Origin: Fulvivirga sp.
Lineage (GTDB): Bacteria; Bacteroidota; Bacteroidia; Cytophagales; Cyclobacteriaceae
DNA length: 48,776 nucleotides
Direction of reading: 5' to 3'
Assembly: GCA_028280565.1 (NCBI GenBank)
Contig: JANQLQ010000039.1
Coordinates: forward strand, 1 to 48,776
Part shown: positions 7,959 through 17,633 of the stretch, piece by piece
Layout: each line of letters opens with the position of its first letter
Numbering within the stretch: position 1 is the first letter of the stretch
Position numbers and translations under genes: made by a program
The notes under the pieces: model-generated
What the model saw: only the letters and a program-made list of their open reading frames with translations
Database searches by the model: none
What the model was told of the DNA's origin: nothing

Positions 7959-9067
7959 AGCGATCGTGCTATTTCTTGACCAATGTTTTGCAAATAATCG
8001 CTGGCATTCTTCATGGCATCCTCCTTGTGTTTTGCCTGGTCTATAATAGCGTATGATCGGTCTATACCTGCCGAAGCCAGGTCAATGGATTCTATTACTC
8101 CTCCTACGGCTACCATGCGCTTTCCATATTCCCTTGCCATGGCCCCTAGCCGGGAGATCACCTTTCCCTGTAAGGTTTGGTCATCAATTTTACCTTCCCC
8201 GGTCACGATAAGATCGGCCTCTTTCGCTTTACGGGCTAACCCCGTGTACTCTGCCACAATGTCATACCCCGGCCTGAACTTTGCCCCCATGAAGGTAAGC
8301 AAGGCATATCCCATACCCCCTGCTGCGCCAGCCCCGGGGCTATTCGTGTGGTTTACTTGCAGCGCTTCGTTCACCTTTTCACTAAAGTGCCGGGCCCCGG
8401 CTTCTAAATGATCCAGCATTTCCCGGTTCGCTCCTTTTTGAGGGCCGTATACATAAGTAGCGCCACGCTCTCCCAGCAAAGGGTTAGTCACATCGCATGC
8501 CACGGTAAAATCGGCAGATCGAATGTGACGGCGAAAAGCCCCAAGCTCTACGCGCTGTACCTCCCCGAGGTACTGGCCTCCGTACCCGAGCTCACTGCCA
8601 TTTTCATGGTAAAACGCTCCCCCCAAGGCTTGTATCATTCCCATGCCCACATCATTGGTGGCGCTGCCTCCCAGCCCAATCACGATACGGGAGAACCCCT
8701 TGGATAGAGCGTCTTTGATCAACTGTCCTGTTCCGAAGGTACTGGTCAGCCATGGGTTTCTTTCCGACTCCACTAAAAGTTCTATCCCGGAAGCAAGAGC
8801 CATTTCGACAACAGCAATTTTACCGGGGATACTCCCATAATAAGTGTCAATAACCCGTCCTAAAGGATCGTAGGCCTGGCAGGGTATGATCTCTCCGCCC
8901 GTAGCATTAACCAGTGCCTTGGTGAAACCTTCTCCTCCATCTGACAGTGGCAAACAGGTCGTTTCTAAGGATGGGTTTATTGATAAAAGTCCTTTCTCCA
9001 ATGAACGTGCGGCAGCTTCTGCCGAAATGGACTCTTTATAATTATTGGGAGCGATCAGTATTTTCAT
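7955..9067 (-). CDS. Glycerate kinase, type 1 (GarK/GlxK family)
   Basis: A 370-residue enzyme that phosphorylates D-glycerate with ATP to give 2-phosphoglycerate (family members differ; some give the 3-phosphate), feeding glyoxylate or serine breakdown into glycolysis. The N-terminus reads ILIAPNNYKESISAEAAA, the family's substrate-loop signature. Further family blocks are LSDGGEGF, GLGGSATNDVGMGM, the PGAGAAGGMGYAL segment and VTGEGKIDDQTLQGK. The ATG at 9067 is chosen over an in-frame ATG seven codons upstream, because the conserved first strand starts directly after it. Its stop codon overlaps the GTG start of the LOG-like gene. Confidence 0.9.
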   Translation of the reverse strand: MKILIAPNNYKESISAEAAARSLEKGLLSINPSLETTCLPLSDGGEGFTKALVNATGGEIIPCQAYDPLGRVIDTYYGSIPGKIAVVEMALASGIELLVESERNPWLTSTFGTGQLIKDALSKGFSRIVIGLGGSATNDVGMGMIQALGGAFYHENGSELGYGGQYLGEVQRVELGAFRRHIRSADFTVACDVTNPLLGERGATYVYGPQKGANREMLDHLEAGARHFSEKVNEALQVNHTNSPGAGAAGGMGYALLTFMGAKFRPGYDIVAEYTGLARKAKEADLIVTGEGKIDDQTLQGKVISRLGAMAREYGKRMVAVGGVIESIDLASAGIDRSYAIIDQAKHKEDAMKNASDYLQNIGQEIARSL

Positions 9068-9217
9068 TACGATACCAGCGGCATACACTTTTATTTGACA
9101 ACCAAGTTAAAAAGAAACCGGCTAAGAAAACCTGCGAGAAACGTATTTTAAAAGTGCACAGGGACTGGAAAATTTAACCATTTCTATCGATACAAAATAT
9201 AAGTGCCATGACCAGGA

Positions 9218-9931
9218 TCAAGCGGCGCTAATATACCTTACCAGCAGCCTTTTGGCTACGGGGACCAAGGTAGGCGTAAAAGGAAAATGCAGCTTGGAAT
9301 GTATGATAAAAGTAGCCGGGTTGGGAAGGTCTTTGAACTTCTTTATGATCCCTGTCTTGAGGGTTTCGTAGGTTTCTCCTATGCCCTTGGTCAGTTTCTC
9401 TACAAAGGAAACGTGTATCCCCCTGTAGTTTTCACTGGCCTGCTGTATCAACGTGACCTGGTAACGATAAATGCTGGTATCCGAGCTGGTGGACGTATGG
9501 ATGAATAAATACCCTTCATCCACATAAAGTGGCAGTAAGCCCACCGGGGACAGCTCACAATTACTCTCAACAAACTCATAGATCTCCTTCCCTTCCTCTA
9601 AAGAATTTTTGAACATCGGAACGGCATATTCGATAATATCACCCAGCTCTTTCATGATCTCGTCGTCTTGGATAAGCTCATGGTAGATGATCTCCAATTT
9701 TTTCATGTCAAGTCCCTCTGCTTTGGCAGGGAAGTTCTTCGTTAGGTTTTCTTTGTTTTCTTTTAAGGCTACCAGGTTTTGGTAGTGGTGAACCAAATCG
9801 GCCAGGTGTGGATACAACTCGGTTTTATCAAAGGAATTCTTTACATTTTGTAGGTAGGACAGCAAAATATACTTCTTATATTCAAAATCTATAAGCCCGT
9901 CAGTGAGCCAGTCGTGCTTTAATTTCTCCAT
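9218..9931 (-). CDS. Conserved hypothetical protein, 237 residues
   Basis: A soluble, mostly helical N-terminal half (residues 1-120, rich in Lys and Glu, with a coiled-coil look) is followed by a more beta-rich half containing SPVGLLPLYVDEGYLFIHTS and a C-terminal PATFIIHSKLHFPFTPTLVPVAKR segment. I do not recognise a named family. It is transcribed divergently from groES. The 237-bp space between them holds a Crp/Fnr-like half-pair at 9968-9979, only 37 bp upstream of this start, so it may be controlled with stress genes; that is inference. Confidence 0.65.
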   Translation of the reverse strand: MEKLKHDWLTDGLIDFEYKKYILLSYLQNVKNSFDKTELYPHLADLVHHYQNLVALKENKENLTKNFPAKAEGLDMKKLEIIYHELIQDDEIMKELGDIIEYAVPMFKNSLEEGKEIYEFVESNCELSPVGLLPLYVDEGYLFIHTSTSSDTSIYRYQVTLIQQASENYRGIHVSFVEKLTKGIGETYETLKTGIIKKFKDLPNPATFIIHSKLHFPFTPTLVPVAKRLLVRYISAA

Positions 9932-9967
9932 ATGTTATTTATTCAACCCAGAATATACTGAAAAAAG

Positions 9968-10159
9968 TGATGCTTGTCAACCCTGACAAACTGCCAGCGC
10001 CCGGATTCGGAAAAATTGTCACTTTCGTACCGGTTTTTTATCGAGATATCCTATTTACTGACAGAATTTCTGCAAACCTGCCCCTATTGTCACATTCCTC
10101 CAGGTTGGCATAAAAGCTGATAGAAGCGTGCTGTAATAACGTCAAGTTAAATCTTAAAA
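9968..10159. promoter_or_regulatory. groES upstream region: no CIRCE, other candidate operators
   Basis: No CIRCE element (TTAGCACTC-N9-GAGTGCTAA) is present, so HrcA control is unlikely. TGATGCTTGTCA at 9968-9979 matches the TGAY-N4-RTCA core. A perfect inverted repeat TTGTCA-ACCC-TGACAA lies at 9974-9989. A direct repeat ATTGTCAC-TTC occurs at 10015-10026 and 10086-10097. Near 10105-10122 the bases TGGCATAAAAGCTGAT resemble, with mismatches, a sigma-54 -24/-12 promoter. All of these are candidates only. Confidence 0.35.
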
Positions 10160-10168
10160 ATAGTAAAA

Positions 10169-10447
10169 ATGTCAAAAGTTAAAATCCAACCTCTTGCAGA
10201 CAGAGTCCTGGTAGAAGCTGCTGCGGCTGAAGAGAAAACAGCATCAGGTATCATCATTCCTGACACTGCTAAGGAAAAACCTCAAAAAGGAAAAGTAGTG
10301 GCTGTAGGTACAGGTAAAAAAGATGAACCTTTGACCGTCAAAGAAGGTGACGACGTGCTTTATGGAAAATATGCCGGCACAGAGATCACTATCGATGGAA
10401 AGGAATACCTTATTATGAGAGAGTCTGACATATTTGCAATCGTCTAA
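10169..10447 (+). CDS. groES: Co-chaperonin GroES
   Basis: A 92-residue Hsp10. It forms the seven-membered cap of the GroEL folding chamber in the cytoplasm. The family pattern is clear: [31 protein letters not shown] with the mobile loop, [11 protein letters not shown], then [14 protein letters not shown] and the final RESDIFAIV. Full length for the family. It lies 44 bp before groEL in the same direction, the standard operon. Confidence 0.98.
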   Translation: MSKVKIQPLADRVLVEAAAAEEKTASGIIIPDTAKEKPQKGKVVAVGTGKKDEPLTVKEGDDVLYGKYAGTEITIDGKEYLIMRESDIFAIV

Positions 10448-10476
10448 CCTAACTAACGAAAACTTTTTTTAACTAA

Positions 10477-12120
<1,644 letters not shown>

Positions 12121-12143
12121 GATCAAATATCAATAACCGTAAT

Positions 12144-12177
12144 AAAAGGCTGTTTCATAGGGAGACAGCCTTTTTTA
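12144..12177. terminator. Bidirectional intrinsic terminator after groEL
   Basis: AAAAGGCTGT (12144-12153) pairs perfectly with ACAGCCTTTT (12165-12174) over an 11-base loop, followed by TTA. The flanking A and T runs make it usable on both strands. It also serves the converging phasin-like gene, whose TAA stop codon (12175-12177) lies immediately next to the stem. Confidence 0.88.
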
Positions 12178-12804
12178 GTTTGACATCTCCCTTGCTTGCT
12201 CAGAAGGTTTATCTTTTTTCAGTAAGTGGAACTTGTTGGCCAGGGTGGATATGGCATACTCTAATCGCGCACCGCTTTCTTCCCCCATACACCTGAGACG
12301 CTCGGTAAAATTCGCCAGTTTACCCCCAGTATCCTCGTACTTGTCCTTTGTGTCCGCTATCATCTTATCTATCTTATTCCCCATACCCTGTTGCGCCTCT
12401 TCTACCTCATCCATGAACTCTGACCACTTCCTTCTCACTTCTTCACTGGAAGCATCCACTTGCACGGCCGTTCTCTCGATAAATTCCTCGATCTTATGCT
12501 TGAGATCTTCCCGGGCCTCTTTAGGTTTTTCAAGGACCTCGTTAAATATATGACGCACCTCGGCCACACCCATTGAAGAAGTATGTGCCAGTTTTTCAAT
12601 GAACTCCTCCCTTTTCATTTCAAATTGCTTGCTCGCCATATCGGATCTTGCTTCTAACTCGTGCAAGATACGCTTTCCTTCCTCCTTGGTCACCTCGTTC
12701 CTTCTAACAAGATCTTCCATCATATCCTCCAGTTTATTCTTCATGAACGAGGCCCATCCCACCGAGATATACAATAAATCCCTTAACGCATTATCCGTTT
12801 TCAT
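12175..12804 (-). CDS. Phasin-like coiled-coil protein
   Basis: A 209-residue, highly charged, almost entirely helical protein. The first 50 residues (LLYISVGWASFMKNKLEDM, then LVRRNEVTKEEGKRILHEL) match the pattern of the PhaF/PhaI-type phasin-related family: a short amphipathic membrane-like segment, a helix, and a 'GE-(V/L)-TKEEG' turn. The rest has heptad-like repeats of 'EEF-ER' helices. Such proteins coat storage granules or bind DNA in stress; the present role is inferred. A strong Shine-Dalgarno (AAAGGAGGGAGCT-ATG) precedes the start, which is unusual in this genome. A tandem Crp/Fnr-type site pair lies 51-84 bp upstream. Confidence 0.65.
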   Translation of the reverse strand: MKTDNALRDLLYISVGWASFMKNKLEDMMEDLVRRNEVTKEEGKRILHELEARSDMASKQFEMKREEFIEKLAHTSSMGVAEVRHIFNEVLEKPKEAREDLKHKIEEFIERTAVQVDASSEEVRRKWSEFMDEVEEAQQGMGNKIDKMIADTKDKYEDTGGKLANFTERLRCMGEESGARLEYAISTLANKFHLLKKDKPSEQAREMSN

Positions 12805-12854
12805 AGCTCCCTCCTTTTTTCAAAAAAGTTAAAAACAATCGTTTGAAATGGCAA

Positions 12855-12888
12855 TGACAGGAATCAAAGGGGTGCATGATGAAGGTCA
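12855..12888. promoter_or_regulatory. Tandem TGAY-N4-RTCA pair before the phasin-like gene
   Basis: TGACAGGAATCA at 12855-12866 and TGATGAAGGTCA at 12877-12888; starts 22 bp apart. Both halves match the consensus. The near site ends 51 bp before the start codon at 12804, a distance that suits an activator next to the polymerase. Confidence 0.6.
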
Positions 12889-12954
12889 GTAAAACTTACT
12901 AACCCGGACCCGGGACAACATGACAGGAATAAGAAACCATTGTTTATACCTGGA

Positions 12955-13138
12955 CTCGATAACTATTGATCAGTTTAATGTTATCCCGGGTAGTTTTGAC
13001 GAGTACGCTTGGTGAACCTTAGTGCATTTGTGCCTCTTGGTGGCAAAGCTTCCCAGGCCACCCGGCACTAAGACTCAAAGCATCACTAAGGGATCTTCTT
13101 TGCTCTTTAATTATTTTTATATCGAGCTCACGTTTTAT
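12955..13138 (+). repeat. Dispersed repeat family R4, copy 3
   Basis: Full-length copy matching 4148-4336 and, in part, 1085-1213. It shows TATCCCGGGTAG, CTTGGTGAACCTTAGTGCAT, GGTGGCAAAGCTT, CTCAAAGCATCACTAAG, TCTTCTTTGC and GAGCTCACG. It is followed at 13139-13195 by a fragment of another common intergenic repeat (CGTCATTGCGAAC ... GAAGCAATCCCC). No gene is seen in 12889-13531. Confidence 0.72.
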
Positions 13139-13229
13139 CGTCATTGCGAACGGCAGGACCGGGCATGTAGGGTCAGCGGTGAAGCAATCCCCTGCTCAAG
13201 AAGCCCATAGCAGGGTCCATGCGGTGATT

Positions 13230-13300
13230 ATCTTAAGTATTGAGTCCTTAGCCTGGAGTATGCTCAATACTCACGACTCAATACTATGGACTAAATACAC
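13230..13300. repeat. Dispersed palindromic repeat family R2, copy 1
   Basis: AGTATTGAGTC (13236-13246) and GACTCAATACT (13275-13285) form a perfect 11-bp inverted repeat, followed by ATGGACT. The same words bound the elements at 20770-21030, 44433-44477 and 46431-46630. This is a short version that consists of little more than the two ends. Confidence 0.72.
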
Positions 13301-13311
13301 CTTAAGCGGGC

Positions 13312-13340
13312 AAGAAAAAAGGCGAGCTTTGCTCGCCTTA
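13312..13340 (-). terminator. Intrinsic terminator on the minus strand
   Basis: Read on the minus strand, AAGGCGAGC pairs with GCTCGCCTT around a 3-base AAA loop (13319-13339) and is followed by a run of U residues (13315-13320) and UCUU. The stem is perfect and GC-rich. It lies 192 bp after the OmpA-family stop codon and is the first good terminator for that gene. Confidence 0.8.
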
Positions 13341-13531
13341 GGGTTGGCTAGTGCCTCGGATCTTTACGAAACCGGGCTACTGTACAGCCTCCGTAAATAT
13401 CTCCCGGCTGGTCACCTAGGAGGTACAATTCAAAGCTATACAGATAATATCTAAAACGGCATGACGAAAATCATCCCGGTGAAAGATGCAACGCATTGCA
13501 TGAGACTCGTCAACCGTTCTTTTTAAAAGAA

Positions 13532-14428
13532 TTAACCTGCTTTGCTTGCTTCGGTTGCTTGTTTCATACCTTCTTCGATCATATTGTAAAACTCATCCAG
13601 CTTAGGCAGTACTACAATCCTTGTCCGCCGGTTCCTGGCCCGGTTTTCTGCCGTGTCATTACCTGCTACCGGCACGTAAAAGCTCTTACCGGCAGCTGTC
13701 ATCCTGGCGGGGTCCACTCCAAATTCACTTTGCAGCACCCTGACGACCGAAGTAGCACGTAGTACACTTAGGTCCCAATTGTCAGAAATTCCGGGCTGGT
13801 TGATAGGCACCGTATCGGTATGACCTTCTACCATGAAATCAATGCTAGGCTTATCATTGACCACTTTGGCTATTTTCCCAAGTACTCCCCGGGCGCGATC
13901 TGTTATCCTGTAACTACCGCTCTTAAATAGCATCTTATCGGAAATAGAAATGAATACCACGCCTTTCTCCACGTTAATTTCAATATCTTCATCATCCAGG
14001 CTACCTAATGCGCCTTTTAGGCTAGTGACTAAGGCGAGTGTAACCGAATCTTTTTTGGACATTGCGTCTCTCAAATACCGGATCTGCAGGTCTTTTTCCC
14101 GGATACTTTCCAGTGATCTTTCCAAGTTTTCTGCTTCCTTTTTAGACAATGTGGCCATATCGCCAAGGTTATTCAGCAAGGCGGCGTTGGTATTTTTAAG
14201 TTCGTCCACCCTATCTTTCAACGCTGTATTCGTGGCTTCTAATGCACGTAAACGAGCCAAGGCTTCGGCCTTTTCTTTTTCACAAGTATTGAATTTTGAC
14301 CGCTCGGTGGTAAGTTCACCGGAAATTGCAGAGTTACGCTGGTTTATTTCAGCGTATTTTTTTTTAGATACGCATGCCGCCGTCAATAAGGACAGCACGC
14401 ACGCTATGAACATTGCGTTTTTTCTCAT
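13532..14428 (-). CDS. OmpA-family peptidoglycan-binding lipoprotein
   Basis: A cell-envelope protein of about 298 residues from the chosen start. The N-terminus MRKNAMFIACVLSLLTAAC is a lipoprotein signal peptide. A long coiled coil follows (roughly residues 25-130, with Lys/Glu/Leu-rich repeats), then a C-terminal OmpA/MotB domain. Its signature is VEGHTDTVPINQPGISDNWD, with LSVLRATSVVRVL and ENRARNRRTRIVV, the residues that bind diaminopimelate in peptidoglycan. It probably tethers the outer membrane to the wall. Upstream in-frame ATGs (14449 and 14500) would hide the signal peptide, so 14428 is preferred. It is monocistronic, with a good terminator downstream. Confidence 0.9.
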   Translation of the reverse strand: MRKNAMFIACVLSLLTAACVSKKKYAEINQRNSAISGELTTERSKFNTCEKEKAEALARLRALEATNTALKDRVDELKNTNAALLNNLGDMATLSKKEAENLERSLESIREKDLQIRYLRDAMSKKDSVTLALVTSLKGALGSLDDEDIEINVEKGVVFISISDKMLFKSGSYRITDRARGVLGKIAKVVNDKPSIDFMVEGHTDTVPINQPGISDNWDLSVLRATSVVRVLQSEFGVDPARMTAAGKSFYVPVAGNDTAENRARNRRTRIVVLPKLDEFYNMIEEGMKQATEASKAG

Positions 14429-14500
14429 GGTTATCATTGTTAATTTCATACATAATAAATCCATTTCCTTTTCGGAAGCGAACAAAAATCGCCTAAGCAA

Positions 14501-14819
14501 CTTATTGATCTTCTAAAAGGTACCAGGTCATTTAAGCTGTTCCCTTGTTATTTATGCTATTTCATCCTTGACAAGCCCCATAGTAAATAGCTCATATGCT
14601 GGGTTTACCATTCATGCCTAGGGTTGAATTTTAACATACTGGTCCAAACCCCATTGACCTCCACGGACGCAAAAGTCTGTCGATAAACCGGGTTTATCAA
14701 TGATCGTGATCACAGGTAGAGATAGCTTATGCCAACTTACTGGTATTGAACAACTTCAATCATCCAATTCATTGATAGCCATCACTGGAGAATTGGCTAA
14801 AAGATTTGTAAATTACTAC
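14501..14819. other. Intergenic space with a palindrome and a Crp/Fnr-like core
   Basis: No gene is seen before the ATG at 14820. GATAAACC-G-GGTTTATC at 14682-14698 is a perfect palindrome. TGATCGTGATCA at 14701-14712 matches TGAY-N4-RTCA, but no partner lies 22 bp away on either side, so it is weaker than the paired sites. It would sit 108 bp upstream of the zinc-ribbon gene. Confidence 0.4.
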
Positions 14820-15104
14820 ATGGAAAATCCGGAAATCATTTGTCAGAGTTGTGGAATGCCAATAGTAACGGCTGAGGATTGTGGGTCAGATTCTCTAGGT
14901 TCCAGGAGTTTTGAGTATTGCTACCATTGCTATTCCGGCGGGAAGTTCACCGATGAAGGGATCAGCATAGAAGAAAGAATTGAACAGAGTGTCAAGGCCG
15001 CAGTGGCAAAAGGTATACCCGAGGAAAAGGCACGTAAAATGGCCACGCTTGTCATACCCCAACTTAGCAGGTGGCATAAGAAAGACCACTACCCTGTACG
15101 GTAG
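14820..15104 (+). CDS. Small zinc-ribbon protein with helical tail
   Basis: A 94-residue protein. The N-terminal half has a zinc-ribbon pattern: CQSCGMP (residues 8-14), a spaced cysteine in EDCGSDS, and YCYHCYSGGKFT. This matches the 'putative zinc ribbon' family (PF12674-like), whose members begin with almost the same words (xCxSCGMP). The C-terminal half, with IEERIEQSVKAAVAKGIPEE, is helical and ends in LSRWHKKD. Function is unknown; family members occur as free-standing small proteins. The ATG at 14820 is chosen because the region upstream in the same frame does not look coding. Confidence 0.75.
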   Translation: MENPEIICQSCGMPIVTAEDCGSDSLGSRSFEYCYHCYSGGKFTDEGISIEERIEQSVKAAVAKGIPEEKARKMATLVIPQLSRWHKKDHYPVR

Positions 15105-15463
15105 GATGTAGCTTTCATCAGCACCTCACTCTTTGTCCAAAAGAGCAGTAAGATAACCTTCGTTACTTCCCTAGGAGCCGACCACTTGAACCCTATTATG
15201 GCCCTGCAAAAGTATTCAAACAAGCATTGCAGTCGACTATTTTAGGAGCGTTACCCTCGGACATCATTGAAAATTCCAGTGGCTACGTTTTACGGTCAAC
15301 GCTAATTTTCAAGGACGCCTTACCCAAGTGCACGGGAAGAACCGATTGAACATTGGAAGGTTTACAAGAAAGTTTCCCTGGACATACGTGTCTACTACAA
15401 GGGTATCGTTATGCTACTCAAGCGTTTCCCCTGTCATACTTCGAACTGCTTACCTGTTTCGGA
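15105..15463. other. Intergenic space, fragment of repeat R3
   Basis: No gene is seen. Bases 15263-15290 (ACATCATTGAAAATTCCAGT and onwards) match the left end of repeat family R3 at 3866 and 28030 and then diverge. The two neighbouring genes converge here; no clear terminator hairpin was found. Confidence 0.4.
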
Positions 15464-15799
15464 TCAGGACAGTTCTAAATAATAACGATCCGCATAACCA
15501 TCTGGGTATACTCCTTCAAGCATGACCCCGGCCTTGTTTTCTATAGCATTGGCAAAGTCTTCCAAGGTATAGACCCCCTTATGGTCGACTGCCGTGATAA
15601 CAAAGCCCTGGCACATATTGGTCCTTTCTGCCAATTTTCCCGTGATATGCGCCGTCACTTTTAACCCACCCGTTATTCCTAACCTGCGCATATCCATTGC
15701 GGATACTTCCTTTAACCGCGAACGCATCAACTCGAAGTAATTGATGCTGGCCGTTCCTGTAGCTTGTTGTTTTTTTGTTCCCTGCTCCTCTCCCACCAT
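15464..15799 (-). CDS. Stand-alone PDZ domain resembling the C-terminus of HtrA proteases
   Basis: A 111-residue protein. After about 25 polar residues, the stretch MDMRRLGITGGLKVTAHITG, then CQGFVITAVDHKGV, TLEDFANAIENK, GVMLEGVYPDG and a final YYLELS matches the second PDZ domain of Bacteroidota Do-like (HtrA/DegP) proteases. Those typically end with an 'EGxYPxG...YYAFGL' segment. No signal peptide and no trypsin-like domain is present, so it is not a protease. The ATG lies 11 bp after the CBM48 gene's stop codon, implying one transcript. It is either a free adaptor domain or a relic of a protease gene. The intact frame and clean start favour a working gene. Confidence 0.65.
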   Translation of the reverse strand: MVGEEQGTKKQQATGTASINYFELMRSRLKEVSAMDMRRLGITGGLKVTAHITGKLAERTNMCQGFVITAVDHKGVYTLEDFANAIENKAGVMLEGVYPDGYADRYYLELS

Positions 15800-15810
15800 A
15801 AGATTGTCAT

Positions 15811-16119
15811 TTAAGTTATTAAAACAGAATTATCATCACCGCTGTACCCGTTGGAAATGTATTTATCGGCTTCCGAGTCATTCTCCCATCGTTCATCGTC
15901 TAAAAAATAGCGAAACTGGTATTCATTTTCTTTTTCCAGCTTTAAGGTAGCTTTAAATGATCCATTCTTTAGTTTTTGCATGGGAGTAGCTTTTACATCC
16001 CACCCGTTGAAATCACCCACTAACATTACCTTATCCGCCGATTTCGCCTTTTCTTGCGATAGGGTCAGCGTTACTTTACATATACCGTCTTTCTTTAAAT
16101 ACTGCTTCTTAATACTCAT
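15811..16119 (-). CDS. CBM48 / isoamylase early-set (glycogen-binding) domain protein
   Basis: A 102-residue single-domain protein. It has the carbohydrate-binding module 48 pattern found in glycogen branching enzymes and AMPK beta subunits: VTLTLSQEKAKSADKVMLVG, DFNGWD, the TPMQKLKNGSFKATLKLE strand pair, and YQFRYFLDDERWENDSEAD, ending in NSVLIT. The conserved FNGW and the RYFLDD...W residues would contact alpha-glucan. It has no catalytic domain, so it is a probable glycogen-binding or regulatory subunit. The ATG at 16119 is preceded by a typical AT-rich leader. It is followed closely by the PDZ gene. A Crp/Fnr-like core lies about 80 bp upstream. Confidence 0.82.
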   Translation of the reverse strand: MSIKKQYLKKDGICKVTLTLSQEKAKSADKVMLVGDFNGWDVKATPMQKLKNGSFKATLKLEKENEYQFRYFLDDERWENDSEADKYISNGYSGDDNSVLIT

Positions 16120-16197
16120 CGTTTCTTGATTTTGTAAACCCAGGCAGGTGTACCTATCCTTTAACACAAAAATGCAAAAAACGACGCTTACTCTCAA

Positions 16198-16209
16198 TGA
16201 CGCTTATCA
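16198..16209. promoter_or_regulatory. Single TGAY-N4-RTCA core before the CBM48 gene
   Basis: TGACGCTTATCA matches the consensus and lies 79 bp upstream of the ATG at 16119. There is no partner at 22 bp, although GACGCTTA recurs 16 bp away at 16183-16190. It is weaker than the paired sites. Confidence 0.35.
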
Positions 16210-16310
16210 TCCAGGAGGTAGGTTCTTTGAGAATTTATCTTACCACAAAAATGGCAAAATTGTTCCCATTTTAGAAGTATTTTTATAATTTTTCTTAAAC
16301 AAACCACTTG

Positions 16311-16366
16311 CCATTACGTAATGGGTTGTTAGGCTATCAAGCAACCCCTAGATTTAATAGCCTAAC
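16311..16366. repeat. Inverted repeats downstream of the GH57 gene
   Basis: CCATTACGTAATGG (16311-16324) is a perfect palindrome. GTTAGGCTAT (16328-16337) pairs perfectly with ATAGCCTAAC (16357-16366) over a 19-base spacer and extends outward with one mismatch. On the minus strand this hairpin begins 58 bases after the GH57 stop codon at 16425. It may close the glycogen transcript although it has no U-run. Confidence 0.5.
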
Positions 16367-16424
16367 CACCAGCAACCTACATACTCAATGACTATTAGTC
16401 CTTTGGCCTGGGTTCGTTTACGGC

Positions 16425-17621
16425 TCAGACTTTCGCTTTAGGTCTTTTTAATTCTTTCTCTACCCTGAGTGTAAAATCTGCGAGTACATTCATATAGTTG
16501 ATAAATGCATCGTAAGGAGAGGCATAAGGACTGAACTTTTTATGTTCATTTTCATATTTTGTACTCATATAATAAAAATGATCACTCCCCTGAAGGTAAC
16601 TCCAATCTTTCAGCAGGCTGGAATTCGAAAGCATCTCGATCTTGGGGTGGATAGCGTAAAGCGTATCATAGGCTTCCTGTTGCATATCATTTTCAAGCCA
16701 TGGAGAAAGCGTACGGTCATCCGCACACGACACCACGGAGTTGATCGCCAATGATTTCGGCTTTTTACTTAGCCCTATTAGCTCACTGGCCGTGGAAAGT
16801 TTAAAGCTTTGTTCTTCTGCCAAAGCAGTGAAAAGCTCCTCCATAAACTCGAAAATACCCGTGTCCTTGTTCTGATGTTCGCCAATAGCGCCGTAATCCA
16901 TCCAGAGGTTCAGTGTTTTATCTTTCTTGCCGAGCTTTTTTAGCCAGCTCACGTAAGTACGGGGTGACAGTGGCCAATGATCCCAACTACGATTAGAAAA
17001 GCGCAGGCTTAGATCATCACTTAAATGGGGGTGGCGTAACAAGATCTTCAAAGAAGAAGACGCTTTTGAGCCATAGACCCGGTTAACCTCCACATCATTC
17101 GAAGGAATACCGGGGCTTTCTGTCAATACTCCTTCATAGCCATGGTCCGTTAATACCTTTGCTGCCTGGTCAGAATATAACAAACAGGTATTGCCATATA
17201 CCTTAGGCGCTTGGTTAAATAATTCCTTTGCTTTGGCAGCATACTGCTCCAGTTCCATGGAAAAAACTTTCTCATCTTGCAAGAAAGACAACGAATGGGA
17301 GTAGGTGGTGCCGAGTAGTTCTGCTTGGCCTGTTTGAAACAACTGCTGGAAGCTTTCCAACGTTCGCGGCGAATACCTTTCCATTTGATCTAACACGGTC
17401 CCGGAAAGAATATAATTGAGTTTCACCCGGTCTCCGTATTTATCAACGAGTTGTTGGAACATTTCATTCGCAGGTAAATAGCTGTTATCAACTACTTGCT
17501 GTAGTATGGTCCGGTTTACGGTGTCATCGTAATAATTGCGTTTTTTACCGATATCGAAAAAGAGGTACTTCCTAAGCCTGGCAGGTTGATGTACCTGGAA
17601 ATAAAAAGCAACGTTAAGCAT
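16425..17621 (-). CDS. Glycoside hydrolase family 57 alpha-amylase-like enzyme
   Basis: A 398-residue cytoplasmic enzyme acting on alpha-glucan. The GH57 conserved regions are visible: FQVHQPARLR at residues 8-17, GQAELLGTTYSHSL at 98-111, YEGVLTESPG (candidate nucleophile region), and LNLWMDYGAIGEHQ (candidate acid/base aspartate). Length matches the GH57 amylases that pair with GT4 glycogen synthases in Bacteroidota. It starts 12 bp after the stop codon of the glycosyltransferase gene, so the two form one operon for glycogen building and trimming. The exact assignment of catalytic residues is from pattern memory. Confidence 0.9.
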   Translation of the reverse strand: MLNVAFYFQVHQPARLRKYLFFDIGKKRNYYDDTVNRTILQQVVDNSYLPANEMFQQLVDKYGDRVKLNYILSGTVLDQMERYSPRTLESFQQLFQTGQAELLGTTYSHSLSFLQDEKVFSMELEQYAAKAKELFNQAPKVYGNTCLLYSDQAAKVLTDHGYEGVLTESPGIPSNDVEVNRVYGSKASSSLKILLRHPHLSDDLSLRFSNRSWDHWPLSPRTYVSWLKKLGKKDKTLNLWMDYGAIGEHQNKDTGIFEFMEELFTALAEEQSFKLSTASELIGLSKKPKSLAINSVVSCADDRTLSPWLENDMQQEAYDTLYAIHPKIEMLSNSSLLKDWSYLQGSDHFYYMSTKYENEHKKFSPYASPYDAFINYMNVLADFTLRVEKELKRPKAKV

Positions 17622-17633
17622 GCATTTACAAAT

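Noticed and set aside
9932-10168. CIRCE operator before groES
   Set aside because: No TTAGCACTC-N9-GAGTGCTAA or close variant was found on either strand.
12955-13138. R4 repeats as structured non-coding RNA genes
   Set aside because: Copy 1 lacks the right half and no promoter or terminator is shared; a dispersed repeat explains them better.
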